A program made the position numbers and the translations under genes. Shown piece by piece: positions 35,561 to 46,418 of a stretch of DNA of 64,000 nt (within the stretch, counting starts at the first letter, position 1; the number at the start of each line of letters is the position of its first letter). Source of the stretch: Nissolia schottii (lineage: Eukaryota > Streptophyta > Magnoliopsida > Fabales > Fabaceae); contig QANU01087068.1 in assembly GCA_003254905.1 (NCBI GenBank), positions 392,248 through 456,247 on the forward strand. The letters are read 5' to 3'. The notes under the pieces are model-generated. The model was not told the origin of the DNA. It did no database searches and saw only the letters and a list, made by a program, of their open reading frames with translations.

Positions 35561-36513
35561 CGGTGAATATATATAAAGTTTAAAGTTAAATCAAACTATT
35601 AATTTTCAATGTTTCCTACACCCTTTTTCAAAATACACGATGCGTTTTTAAATAATTTCTCGTGTCAATACTTATTAATTTTTTAAGAATTTATATTATT
35701 TTAAATTTATTTAATATTTAAAATATTATTTACTTAGACACCTCTTACGCATTATTAAAAAAATTTTAAATATGGTCTAGACAGTACACCAAAATACAAT
35801 TAAATGTAAAATTTTTATTTAAACACTTTAGACACATAAAATATGGATGTCGGACAGATGTTTTTATGTATTCGTGTGTGGAACACACAAACACAATAAT
35901 TTTAGAAAGCATCCATGTTTCCTGATTTTAAAATGACAGCAGAGTGAAGGTAGGTTCAAGTAAGAAAGGTGGTAATTTCATAATAAATTAAAATTCAGTC
36001 AATCAAAAGATAGTAAACTGAAATTCAGTCAATCAAAAGATAGTAGATTGATATTGAGTTTTTTACTAGTAAGTAAACTATCAAAAAATACGTGAGAGTT
36101 TAATTTTTTTAACCACACATTTATTAATTCGTTTGACCGGAAGACCACACAGTTATCATCTGTGTAATTTTATAGTAAAAAAAGGCTTGTATCTATAGTA
36201 TTTATTGTTTTCCATTTAGACTAACAACTTATTTGTATTACCAAAAACTACACTTACCAAAAAAAAAAAATACTATAAACTACTCGAATGTAGTCAGTCA
36301 GTGACTAAAGGTGAATATAATTTACCATATACTAAAATATTAAAATATATTCCTATATTCTAAAAAAATATCATAATATCTCAATATATTATAACACTTT
36401 GAAATATTCCTATAGTAATAATAAATAAAAAAACAGTGTTCTGTTTTGTTGACTGCTTAACAACTTATTAATTACATTAAAATTTCAATGCAAAACGCTA
36501 GAACTCAATGTCC

Positions 36514-36521
36514 TATTTAAA
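36514..36521 (+). promoter_or_regulatory. TATA box of the X8 gene at 36.6 kb
   Basis: TATTTAAA lies 103 bases before the start codon. The same box at the same relative place occurs in the orphan copy (34621) and before the X8 gene at 40.4 kb (40377). Confidence 0.6.
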
Positions 36522-36616
36522 CTATACCATTGTTCTTTGCACATCATCCCTCTGGCTTTCTCCTCCTTTCCCCAACTAAGCAAAAACAACAAACCCTAGC
36601 CAGCTAACATAGCTCA

Positions 36617-37057
36617 ATGGCAGCACCAAATGTGGTTTCGGTGCTGTTATTAGCCACTGTGACGGCGGCCGTAGCCGGGATCATGAATGTGGCCACCACC
36701 GAGGCGACTTGGTGCGTGGCTAGGAGCGATGCCAGTGCCGGTGCGCTGCAGGCAAATTTGAATTGGGCATGTGGCCACGGAGCTGATTGTGGTCCCATTC
36801 GGCCTGGCGGCTCCTGCTACAATCCCAACACCATCCAAAATCATGCTTCCTATGCCTATGACAGCTACTATCAGCGCATGGGCAGAGCCCCTGGCTCTTG
36901 CTATTTCGGCGGCACTGCCACCATTGCCGTAACCGATCCCAGTAAGAATTAATGATTCTTTTCTTTTATTTATATCACGCTCACACACTTCCTTACTTTC
37001 TTAGGATTTATTTTCTTTTTCTTTTCAACTTACTTTTTATTTTCTACAATTTTGATC

Positions 37058-37096
<39 letters not shown>

Positions 37097-37314
37097 GTAT
37101 ATATAGGCTTTGGAGGCTGTAGATATCCACCTCTTGAAAGGTATGGTCTGTTCCCTAATTTTGTTTTTAAATATTATTATTTGATTTTAGTGAGGCTTCA
37201 TTGAGTAAACTACACTGAATTTGTGCCTTATATATGGAGACTAACTAGTGTTTACTTTTTAACAGTGCTGGAGGAGCAGATACATCATCAATCACTGAGA
37301 CTCCAATGAACTAA
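36617..37314 (+). CDS. X8-domain secreted protein (PDCB-like without GPI tail), gene A
   Basis: Exons 36617-36941, 37107-37140 and 37266-37314 join in frame to give 135 residues. Residues 1-30 are a hydrophobic, Ala-rich secretion signal. Residues 32-115 form one X8 (CBM43) domain beginning TWCVARSDASAGALQANL, with the six expected cysteines (WC, AC, DC, SC, SC, GC), the HGADCGPIRPGGSCYNPNT core and ASYAYDSYYQR. The X8 fold binds beta-1,3-glucan, and plant PDCBs use it on callose at plasmodesmata. Here the protein ends about 15 residues after the domain (SAGGADTSSITETPMN), so the usual Ser/Pro linker and GPI signal are absent and a soluble wall protein is expected. Intron 1 contains a (CT)n run. 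Closest relatives are the X8 genes at 40.4 and 45.7 kb. Confidence 0.9.
37058..37093 (+). repeat. (CT)n microsatellite in intron 1 of X8 gene A
   Basis: An uninterrupted TC/CT run ends about 12 bases before the acceptor and may double as its polypyrimidine tract. Confidence 0.85.
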
Positions 37315-38750
37315 ACAATGACTCAACCCATATCAACCAGTGTTCATGGCTCGTCACCTAGTTTATGTGTACTTTATATTAGTTACATCACTGGCCATGT
37401 ACTCTTTACTATTAATAATAATAATAATAATACTTTTATAATAACAATTTGTTGTGAGTTTTCATATTATTTATAAGTCAAGTACCAAAAAAATATATTA
37501 TTTACAAGTCACATTAACAATTTTACAACGTATGAACCCATGTCCAGTACATCACGTGGCCATGAATTCTATGGTAGAATTAACATAAGAATTGAAGCAA
37601 TACGCGTCACGAGTGCAAGAGAATTGCATGACCAAGAGCTCGCAGGATTCCGTCAAACCATACATCATTTCCGTTATCTAATTATAAGATGCAAAATAAT
37701 TTATAATGTCATTGTTACGGTGCATTCATAAAATAGAGCATAGAAAAACTCTTCTTTACACTGGGCACGTGATTGGAACATATGTTTAGTTACTTACACC
37801 TGAGCAAAGAGTGTGAATCAACTTTAATATTTAGTTTTAGGAACTTTTGACATTTTTATTTTATGTTTTAACACCAAGGGTCAATTTAAAATCTAAAAAT
37901 TTATTTTAATTTTTTAATAAATTTTTTTTAAATGAATTAAACTTAAAAAAAAAAAGTAACATATATCCTCTCCCTCTCTCAGATCAAATCATCCTTTTTT
38001 TTTAAAATAAATAAAAAAAATCAAGCTTCTCATCCAAGAGCTTTCTCAACGGAAATTGATCAAAGAACCCAATGCAAAATTGTTCTTTTTAATATTTGAA
38101 AATTTTCTTAAGCACTCAAGAGCTCCATCCAACAAATAATATAATAAATAATAAATTAATAATATTCAATAAAAATCACAAATAAATACATATCATCAAA
38201 TATTAAAAATAAAAAATAAAAATCATAAATATATAAATATCAAATATAAAGTAAAATAAAAAATCACAAATAAATAATATATTAATTATTTTTAATTTAA
38301 TTTTATCACTTTTTATATTATATATTTTTTATTCAAAATATATTTACATTACTAAATATTGTTATTAATATTTTATTTTATTAATTAATTTGTTTACTTA
38401 TTTAAAGTAAGTTCTTATTATATTAATTATTTTTGTTTAATAAAATAACATAAAAAATGTTGAAAGAATCTTATACGTAAAAAGCTTATGAGGTTTTATT
38501 GTGCATCAGAGGAATTTGATGGATAAACTCATGCAATATTACAAGTTTGAATAATTTTTTTCACTCTTTCCATGAATCAATTTTGTTTTTAAAAAATAGC
38601 CCCAAAAGAAAATCGCAAAATCACGGTTAGACATGCTTGAAATAGATTTTAGATTGCCCACAATAACTCCAAAGACATGCTTTATATCTTCATACGCACA
38701 CTTAACACTAATGATATTTCAGCTTACATATAGATACCAATAAAAGGAAA
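37315..38750. other. Intergenic, 3' flank of X8 gene A then AT-rich DNA
   Basis: No further gene is supported. The 3' UTR block TTATGTGTACTTTATATTAG then GGCCATGTACTCTTTA is shared with the other X8 genes. 37500-37620 is shared with 41660-41770 and 46630-46710. 37900-38420 is low-complexity A/T DNA. Confidence 0.55.
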
Positions 38751-38806
38751 AGAGAAAGCAAAAGCGCCTTCAACTGCATCATCATCATCATCATCTCCAC
38801 ATTCAC

Positions 38807-38815
38807 TATAATATA
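38807..38815 (+). promoter_or_regulatory. TATA box of X8 gene B, unusually close to the ATG
   Basis: TATAATATA is conserved with 50119-50127 upstream of the paralog. Here the leader between box and start codon is about 65 bases shorter, leaving room for only about 10 bases of 5' UTR. Confidence 0.5.
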
Positions 38816-38848
38816 TTTTTTCATTTTTTCTCAATATAACACTCTCCA

Positions 38849-39466
38849 ATGGCATCATCAAAGCTCGTCTCTATGATATTGTTACTAGCCAATGTGGCTG
38901 CAACTCATGCTCATGCCACGTGGTGCGTCGCGAAGAGCGACGCCAGCAGCGAGGAGCTGGAGTCGGCGCTTAACTATGCATGTGGGGCCGGCGCAGACTG
39001 CCTCCCTCTCCAGCCCAATGGGCTCTGCTTCCTCCCTAACACCATGCAGGCCCACGCTTCCTATGCCTTCAACAGCTTCTACCAGATCAACGCCAAAGAG
39101 CGTAACTCCTGCGATTTCTCTGGAACCGCCACCATTTCAAAACGCGATCCTAGTATGTGAAAATATTAATTAAAGTAAAATAATACGCTTATTTTTTTAT
39201 TATTCTCAAAGGGGCCAAAGGCCCAAAAAGCAACCTAACTGGTTAAAAAATAATACACTTCTATTAATTTTGTGGATCAGCTTAGGTGGTCTCATTTTTA
39301 TATTCTTTTTCTAATTATGGTTTTGTTTTGTTTTTGTGTAGGTTACGGAACTTGTATGTACCCATCCCATGGTCTTCAAGTGGAGTACAATGGAGTTGGG
39401 CTTCTTTCAAAAGTTATCACAGCTGATGCCCTTTTAATTGTTGCTTTATTGACTTTGCTTTTCTGA
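38849..39466 (+). CDS. X8-domain protein with an abbreviated hydrophobic tail, gene B
   Basis: Exons 38849-39152 and 39342-39466 join in frame to give 142 residues. A signal peptide (about residues 1-22, MASSKLVSMILLLANVAATH) precedes an X8 domain from ATWCVAKSDASSEELESAL to the last Cys in SYGTCMYP. All six X8 cysteines are present. It pairs with the gene at 50.2 kb (same start, same 304-base exon 1). Where that gene splices to a long linker exon, this one reads on through the equivalent donor (CATG|GTCTTC, not spliced in this model) into a short tail of about 30 residues. The tail ends in KVITADALLIVALLTLLF, which could serve as a GPI signal. The TATAATATA box (38807-38815) is only 42 bases before the ATG, against 107 in the paralog. 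Confidence 0.8.
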
Positions 39467-40370
39467 ATTTAAAGCTTTACCGAGGCCTTAGTTATTGATG
39501 ACTATAGGATGCTTTTTCTTCAATTTAACCGTGGCTCATAAAGTTTTAAAAAAAATTTTCCTTCAAAATGTTGTGGCCCATTGATGATTTTGGGCTCGTT
39601 TCTTTTTTCAGCACCAAAAAAAATAGTAATGGCCACAGTGACTTCTAAAAACAACAAATGTATGGCATTACTTTTGTCTAGCTTCATTGACTTCTAAAAA
39701 CAACAAATGTATGGCATTACTTTTGTCTAGCTTCATCTACCTAAGTATTGTTATAATTATTATCATTATAGTTATACCTGCTTTTTTTATTTCTTTTAAT
39801 TTTATCTCAATCTCATTTTTTCCTATAGAAGTGTTAAATAGGATAATTCACCCTTATCTAACCTTACCTTACGTGGGTCAGGAGGGCCGAAAAGCCAACT
39901 CCAAGACCATTACAATGTAATGCATACAAATAGACAAATCCTAACTCAAAAACTATATAATTCATGTTTACCAAATGAAACTTCCATGCCATAGAGCCAG
40001 TTTCACATGACTTTATTTGTACTTTATAAGAGTTACGTCACTTTGGTCACGTAACCTTTAACTCTTGATAATAACTATGAAGTACTTGTTCAAGTATTGA
40101 ATATAAATATTGATACGAAAAAAAAAAAGAGATAGATGAATTTTTTTTATATAATAGATAGAGAAATTATTTAAAATTTAATAATTTTTAAAATAATTAA
40201 AAAAGAGATTAGTTGTAGTAGGTAGTTTTTGTTCTACAAAAGTGGATAGATAATAATAATAATAATAATAATAATACGGATTTGGAAAATCAGAAAATCA
40301 AGGAAATTGCATGATACGGTTGATCCAATGTTTCCATAATTAAAATGTCAAGCTTTAATCAGGGAAATCA
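39467..40370. other. Intergenic, with a likely X8 3'-UTR relic
   Basis: No intact gene is seen. 39640-39735 holds two tandem copies of a 48-base unit (TGACTTCTAAAAACAACAAA...). 40005-40090 resembles the 3' UTR of X8 gene A (TTTATTTGTACTTTATAAGAG then GTCAC.TTGG.CA.GTAA.C.TTAACTCTT.ATAATAA). An (AAT)n run is at 40250-40276. Confidence 0.45.
39640..39735 (+). repeat. Tandem duplication of a 48-base unit
   Basis: Two near-identical copies, each from TGACTTCTAAAAACAAC to TTTTGTCTAGCTTCAT. They are so alike that they must be recent or an assembly error. Confidence 0.85.
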
Positions 40371-40376
40371 GGATCC

Positions 40377-40384
40377 TATTTAAA
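40377..40384 (+). promoter_or_regulatory. TATA box of X8 gene C
   Basis: TATTTAAA lies 70 bases before the start codon, matching the boxes of genes A and D in context (CCTATTTAAAC.CCATACACATTGGT). Confidence 0.55.
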
Positions 40385-40446
40385 CACCATACACATTGGT
40401 CTCTACACACAATCCCTCTCTTTCTTAACTCATTCAACACATTCCA

Positions 40447-41029
40447 ATGGCAGCGTCAAATGTGGTTTCAATGTTGTTACTAACCGTTGTGACAGCCGGC
40501 CTAGCTGGGATCATGAATGTGGCCCCCACCGAGGCAAATTGGTGTGTATCCAGGAGTACTGCCAGCGGCGATGTGCTGCAGCTGGGTATGGACTGGGCAT
40601 GTGGCCACGGGGCTGACTGCGGTCCCATTCAGCCCGGTGGCTCATGCTGGATTCCAAACACCATCCAAAATCATGCTTCCTATGCCTATGACAGCTACTA
40701 TCAGCGCATGGGCAGAGCCCCTGGCACCTGCGATTTCCACGGCACCGCCATGATTGTCGAATTCAATCCCAGTATGAATATTTATTATTTTATATTCTCT
40801 GTATACATCACCCACGTCGTTAATTAATTTACCTGTAATCTGGATCATCTTGATTTCTTTTTTTGTGTATAGGCATTGGACCTTGTCAATATCCATCTCT
40901 TCAAAGGTATGTCATGTTACTGCTTCATTGAGTACATTATGGAGATAAAATTAGTATTAATTTGTTTTGTTTGTTATAATGGTTAGGAGCCGTGGAGTAG
41001 AAGATACATCAATCACAGAGCATCAATGA
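40447..41029 (+). CDS. X8-domain secreted protein (PDCB-like without GPI tail), gene C
   Basis: Exons 40447-40771, 40873-40906 and 40987-41029 join in frame to give 133 residues. The exon sizes (325, 34, 43) and phases equal those of gene A. The signal region (MAASNVVSMLLLTVVTAGLA) is followed by an X8 domain with all six cysteines, starting NWCVSRSTASGDVLQLGMDW and including HGADCGPIQPGGSCWIPNT and YYQRMGRAPGTCDF. After the last Cys only about 20 residues remain (QYPSLQRSRGVEDTSITEHQ), so there is no GPI signal. It is expected to be a soluble, glucan-binding wall protein. Relative to gene A the third domain segment reads MIVEFNPS rather than IAVTDPS. The intron/exon map supports descent from the same tandem duplication. 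Confidence 0.9.
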
Positions 41030-42770
41030 GCAAGGCCAATTATGGATGCATTCACCCTATCAAGGAGTCATCGCACTTTACTTTCCTTAGTTTTATGTGT
41101 AATTTATATAAGTGTTACATTACTTGGCCATGAACTCTTAAGTCTTAAGGGTAACACAGCAATGTTATGTTTACACAAAAAGTGTTCATCAAATATTTTA
41201 TATACATATGAACAAACATTGCTAACAAGTTCTCTCTTAAATAAACATTACAAAACAAATAAACAAACATCATGAAACATAAAAAATAAAATAAAATGAG
41301 ACTCCACATAAACTAAATAGTGAAGGTACTTTCTATGCTCCCTCGCTCACTCTAAAATAAATGTTACTAAAAATAATGTATTTGTTTATGCTCTCCATAA
41401 AATTTTAAGAAGAAAAAAAAAACAAAGACAAACCCTAAAAAATGCCAAAAAATGAATAAAGAAAAAGAAAACATCATAATGAAAAAAAAAAAATAATTGC
41501 ACATAAAATAATTGAACAGAAATAAAAGAAGAGTGTATGATCAGAGTAAAAAAAATTAAAAAAGAAGAGTTGGTTGGAATGTGTATTTTTTTTTATTAAT
41601 ACACAAAGTATTTTCCATAATAATATAATACTTTTTATAAGGACTTGTGTACTTTAATGTTATAGATCACATTAACAATTTTACACCTACAAACCGATAT
41701 CCTATTGATCATGTTGCCATGAATTCTACGGTAAAATTAATATCATACCATACGTAAGAATCGAAGCTCGTTGACAATTAATTACTTTCACGTTATCAGT
41801 CTTAGAACAACGTTACGCACATCCATTCTCGCATTAAGAGAAACTCTTTTATTCTTTATGGAGAAAGGAATCATGCTTCGCATGAATTGTATATCAGTGA
41901 TCAATTTTAGAAAAAGAAAAAAAATTTAGAAAATATGATCAATGATGTACAAAATTAAAATTAAATTTAAAATCCTAAATTACAATTCCAATTTCAACGT
42001 CCAAACAAACCGTTAATCAAATATATCATTCATTATTTATTAACTCAATTATGTACTTCACGCAACTACGCGAGTACAGATTTTAGTGATCAATGATGTA
42101 CAGCTCTTATAGAGCACGGTTCTTTTTCTTCCCTGGAGGGTAAAAGAACTAGTATGTAATGCTCTTGATTAGAAGAAAATGGAGGATTTATTACATATAT
42201 ATTGCTTCTAAATGATTTATATCTCATAATATATTCCAAGTAAAATTTTACATTTGTATGAGTCAGATTTTTTTTAAAAAAAAGGTCTGAAATCGTCACA
42301 AGATGTGACGATTTCAGACTCAGACTCATATAATTATAAATTTGTATTCTGACCCATATTTTAAGATGCAAGTAAGTTTACACCCATACAAAAATAAAGA
42401 GACCGACAACGGATCCCTCAATATGGCAAAGACCGGATGAGTAAAATAAGTCCCAATTACAAAAAAAAAAAAAAAAAAGGGAAAGTAATTAAGTCTCTGG
42501 AATTTAAAGTGCTGAACGCTAAAATTACTTGATCATGAATCACAGTGTTTCAATGGAAAAGTGCTGACAGAGGCACCAATTGCAGCATCAATTCACCAGC
42601 AATAGTGATGCGAGCATTAGAGAGCACAAAGAACAAGAGAATTTCCACAAATGGATGAGAGAGAATTAAGGGAGAAGAATAATGATCATACCACTCTCAT
42701 GACAATCAAAGTGACCCCACTATTATGATAAAAGTACAATGTTCAGTAAAACCCTTCTAATCTGTGATAG
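41030..42770. other. Intergenic with a perfect hairpin
   Basis: No gene is supported. 41640-41770 is the 3' flank shared with the other X8 genes. 42285-42319 is a perfect 16-bp inverted repeat around three bases and is listed separately. The rest is AT-rich with A runs. Confidence 0.5.
42285..42319. repeat. Perfect short hairpin GTCTGAAATCGTCACA / TGTGACGATTTCAGAC
   Basis: The two 16-base arms are exact reverse complements separated by AGA. A weaker outer pair (TATGAGTCAG at about 42257 and CAGACTCATA after 42320) extends the fold. The core CTGAAATC...GATTTCAG recurs at 48.7-49.7 kb. Confidence 0.9.
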
Positions 42771-42943
42771 GTCATTTGACTCTCTTGCCCCTGCCAAATT
42801 CATTTGTTGCCCCAATCTCATGACAACGGCAAAAATATCGTCGTTGTAAGTTTTTTTTGTGGAAAGTTATGAAGCAAAGTCTTATGTTGCCGCTAAAAAA
42901 TCTTATCACAACGATAAAAATGTCATCATTGTGAAGGCAACAA

Positions 42944-42977
<34 letters not shown>

Positions 42978-43044
42978 GATATCTTAATATAAAGAAGAGC
43001 AATAAACTTAGAGATATTTTTAATCATTATATATGCTGTATGTG

Positions 43045-43090
<46 letters not shown>

Positions 43091-44986
43091 CATCCGCACA
43101 ATAAAATTCTATATTTGTATTAGATTTATTTTTCATATATAATTATGTGTGTTTGTTAATTTTTTTCCAAATATACACGCAAACATATATGTGGTTATAT
43201 AATCTGTTATATATACTTACACAATTCTTTGTTTTTCATTTGGGAAAAGCAAATAGAATAATTGCTAATATATACCATTCTATTTTTTAAAAAAAATGAT
43301 ATGAAATCAATCAAAATAGATATCATTCTCTCTTTTTGAAATATCATATGATATAAATTGATTTGCACGATAATTTGAAAATGTGTATAATATGGAATCA
43401 ATCAAGATAGATATCGTTCTCTTTTTTTGAAATATCAAATTATATAAATTGATTTGGTATGATTTAATAATTTGAACAAAAATCATAAGTAAACAATAAG
43501 TTCAAATTATATAATTTTAATGAATAAAATCAATTTCTTATGTTATCACAAGAAATCTTCTACAACTGTAACTTTTGATGCGAATTAATAATGAGATCTG
43601 CTACACGTACACCAAAAAATATACACCATACATACACCTTATACTTATATACATAAAGTTTGTATTTTAATGCCTATAATGTTTTGTGCACTTAATTAAG
43701 TATAATTGAGAATATCATCTATAAGTTTGTAATGGTTATGCACTCATGATAATAAAGTTTGTGTATTATTAATGGTGTATACATGGGTGTATAAAGTTTG
43801 TGTTTTAATGCCTATAATGTTTGTGCACTTAATTAAGTATAATTGAGAATATCATCTATAAGTTTGTAATGATTGTGCACTCATGAGAATAAAGTTTGTG
43901 CATTATTAATGGTGTATGCATGGGTGTATAAGTTTTTACAATAATGAATGGTCGATCCTATTACATTATTCTTGTTAGTATTAACAAATTTTGATGATTT
44001 TTAAATTACTAAATAAAATTAAGTTTGTAGATGAGTTATTTTATTTATTAAAAGAGGGAAACTAAATTACATAATATTAATTGCATATTTAATTTATGGC
44101 TACGACAAAGCAAGTTGAGGCATAAAGTTTGAAAGTGCTCTTTTTCGACGACATTTAAATGTTGCTACTATAAAGGTTAATCTTTTACAGCGACATTGGA
44201 TTTCGTTGCAATATAGTTTATCTTTCTGTGCGAAAATCGTTGGTGTCGTTGTTGTAGATATTAACCTATAGCAACGATATTTATTGTCGTTGTCATAGTT
44301 TCTCTTTTCCAATGACATTTGAATGTTGTTACTATAAAGGTTAATCATTGGAAGTGGCATTAAATATCGTTGCAATAGAATTTATCTTTCTCTGCAAAAA
44401 TCACTAGTGTGGTTGTAGATATTAATCTGTAGCAATGACATTAATGACATCTAATGTCATTGTCATAGAGTTTTTCTTTCCCAATCACATTTGAAGTTGT
44501 TATAGTAGAGGTAGACCTATGACAATGATATTGTGCATTGTTGCCACAGATTTTCTCTTGATCCCCAATGACATTTGAAGTTGTTACATTAGAGGTAGAC
44601 CTATGGTAACGACATTGGTAGTCATTAACTTGATGTCATAGTGTTGCTATTTCCCAACGACATTTAAAGTTGTCGTCGCACATATTCATCTATCACAACG
44701 ACTTTTAGAGTTGTGTTATATGCAATCTATAGCATGACATTAGATTTCATTATTGTATAGTTGCTCTTTCCCAATGACTTTTATATCGTTGGCCATAAAG
44801 TTTTTGTATAACGGTAAAAAACTTAGGATTAAATATATTTTTAGTCTCTAATAAATTTTGAATTTTGTGTTTTACTCCTCATAATTTTTTTTGCTAAAAA
44901 TCGTCTCTCACATACTATAAATTAATTTATAAAAAAGAGAAGTGGCTTTTTTTTTCCAAAGCAAAACGTAAAAAGAATACTAACAT

Positions 44987-45018
<32 letters not shown>

Positions 45019-45600
45019 GGAAATAAATTTTTTCAAGTGAGTTTTTTGTCATATAAAGTCAAATATGATTTCTCATCATTTTAAGCAACACTAAATGGAC
45101 AACACAGAAGAGTGGAGGTGGAGAGAGAAAAAATTATTTTTTTGAGTTTTACATAATTGTATAAAACACACTAATTTTATCTTGTCGAGAATGATTGTTG
45201 ACGTAGAATTATCAAAAGTAATGAGTGAAAGGGTGATTAAAGGAGAATAAATGTTGCTAACCCAATCCAAAGTTGTATTTGCCATGAAGTTATTTTCTTC
45301 TTCTGGTAGGGAAAAGGAGCATTTGTAAATTGACTTAATTAAAAAAAAAAGGAATATTGTAAATTGTATTGGTAACATTAGGATACATGCTATATATAAA
45401 ACTTAATACACTAAATACATTATTCTATAATTCTATAATTATGCCCGGATTCTAAATTATTGCACCATCACATAGGGATTTATTACCAAAAAAATGAAAG
45501 TTACGGATTTGCAAAATCAGAAAATCCATTGTTTCCATAATTAAAATGTGAAACTTTGATGTTGGTAAATTTCATGTGACAAACATACAAATGTTGGAAC
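42771..45600. other. Intergenic repeat-rich DNA
   Basis: No gene is supported. It contains a (CA)n(TA)n run at 42945-42977 and a (TA)n run at about 43050-43089. A tandem pair of about 125-base units lies at 43660-43930, related to 13060-13290 and sharing TAAAGTTTGTG and TTTGTGCACTTAATTAAGTATA. A block of long degenerate repeats (44100-44800) follows. Another (TA)n run is at about 44985-45013. 45060-45430 shares flank sequence with 34900-35345. Confidence 0.55.
44100..44820. repeat. Degenerate long tandem repeats of CACTA-subterminal type
   Basis: Units of about 165 bases start near 44148 and 44313 (CGACATTTAAATGTTGCTAC and TATAAAGGTTAATC), followed by shorter partial units to 44800. Each is rich in CAACGACATTT / TGTCGTTG words in both orientations. 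Such arrays of short inverted motifs are typical of CACTA transposon ends. No CACTA terminus or transposase is visible here. Confidence 0.5.
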
Positions 45601-45611
45601 TCAGTGTCCTG

Positions 45612-45619
45612 TTTAAATA
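45612..45619 (+). promoter_or_regulatory. TATA box of X8 gene D
   Basis: TTTAAATA lies 100 bases before the start codon, in the context conserved with gene C (ACCATAC..CATTGGTCTCTACACACAATCCC). Confidence 0.5.
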
Positions 45620-45711
45620 CCATACTCATCATTGGTCTCTACACACAATCCCTCCTTCCTAAAAACAGCAAAATCCCCTTACTCCTTTCTGAACTCAGTC
45701 AACACATTTCA

Positions 45712-46418
45712 ATGGCAGCGCCAAATGTGGCTTATATGTTGTTACTAACCATTGTGACAGCCGCTGTAGCTGGAATCATGAATGTGGCCCCCACCAAGGC
45801 AAATTGGTGTGTGGCCAAGAGTAATGCCGGTTCTAGTGCACTGCAGGCAAATTTGGACTGGGCATGTGGCCATGGGGCTGATTGTAGTGCCATTCAGCCT
45901 GGTGGCTCATGCTTCAACCCCAACACTGTCCAAAGTCACGCTTCTTATGCCTTTAACAGCTTCTATCAGCGCGTGGGCAGAAGCTACGGCACTTGTTATT
46001 TTCAAGGCACCTCCACAACTGTCGAAACCGATCCCAGTACGAATATTGATTCTTCTATATACATCACACACACATCGTTAATTTACCTGTAATGTGGATA
46101 TTTTGATCTCATTTTCTCTTTTTGGTGTATAGGCTATGGAAGTTGTAAATTTCAATCCCACTTGAAGGGTATGTTGTCCCTCCATCATTTTGTTTGTGTT
46201 TTGAAATATTTAATTGGTTAGTTTTACAGTTAATTGTTAATTGTTGAAACGTTTTATGTTCCCCTGACCCTTGATATTGGTGTCCTTGGAAGCAGATTCC
46301 ATTGGTTACTATTTCGTTGAATAAATTATACTCTGCACCTTTCATATATATATATATATATATACGGAGACTAAAATTGTTTGATTTAATATAATGTGTA
46401 GGAGCCGTGGAGGAGTAG
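45712..46418 (+). CDS. X8-domain secreted protein (PDCB-like), gene D, altered C-terminus
   Basis: Exons 45712-46036, 46133-46168 and 46402-46418 join in frame to give 125 residues. Exon 1 is exactly the length of those of genes A and C and encodes a signal region (MAAPNVAYMLLLTIVTAAVA) and most of the X8 domain. That domain starts NWCVAKSNAGSSALQANLDW, has HGADCSAIQPGGSCFNPNT, and continues to RSYGTCYFQG. The sixth Cys is in SYGSCKF. Exon 2 is 36 bases instead of 34 because the usable donor is AAGG|GTATGT. The reading frame therefore shifts, and exon 3 closes after GAVEE instead of reading the RSRGGVDTSITERQ-type tail that its sequence still encodes in another frame. The X8 domain itself is complete, so the protein may still work. 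An upstream in-frame ATG lies before the TATA-proximal leader and is unlikely to be used. Confidence 0.82.

Noticed and set aside
36604-36988. Long open frames antisense to the X8 exons
   Set aside because: They mirror the GC-rich coding strand, have no family match or splice logic, and recur in each paralog as shadows of the X8 frame.
45604-45711. Upstream in-frame start for X8 gene D
   Set aside because: It would lie before the TATA box and remove the signal peptide from the N-terminus; paralogs start at the position of 45712.
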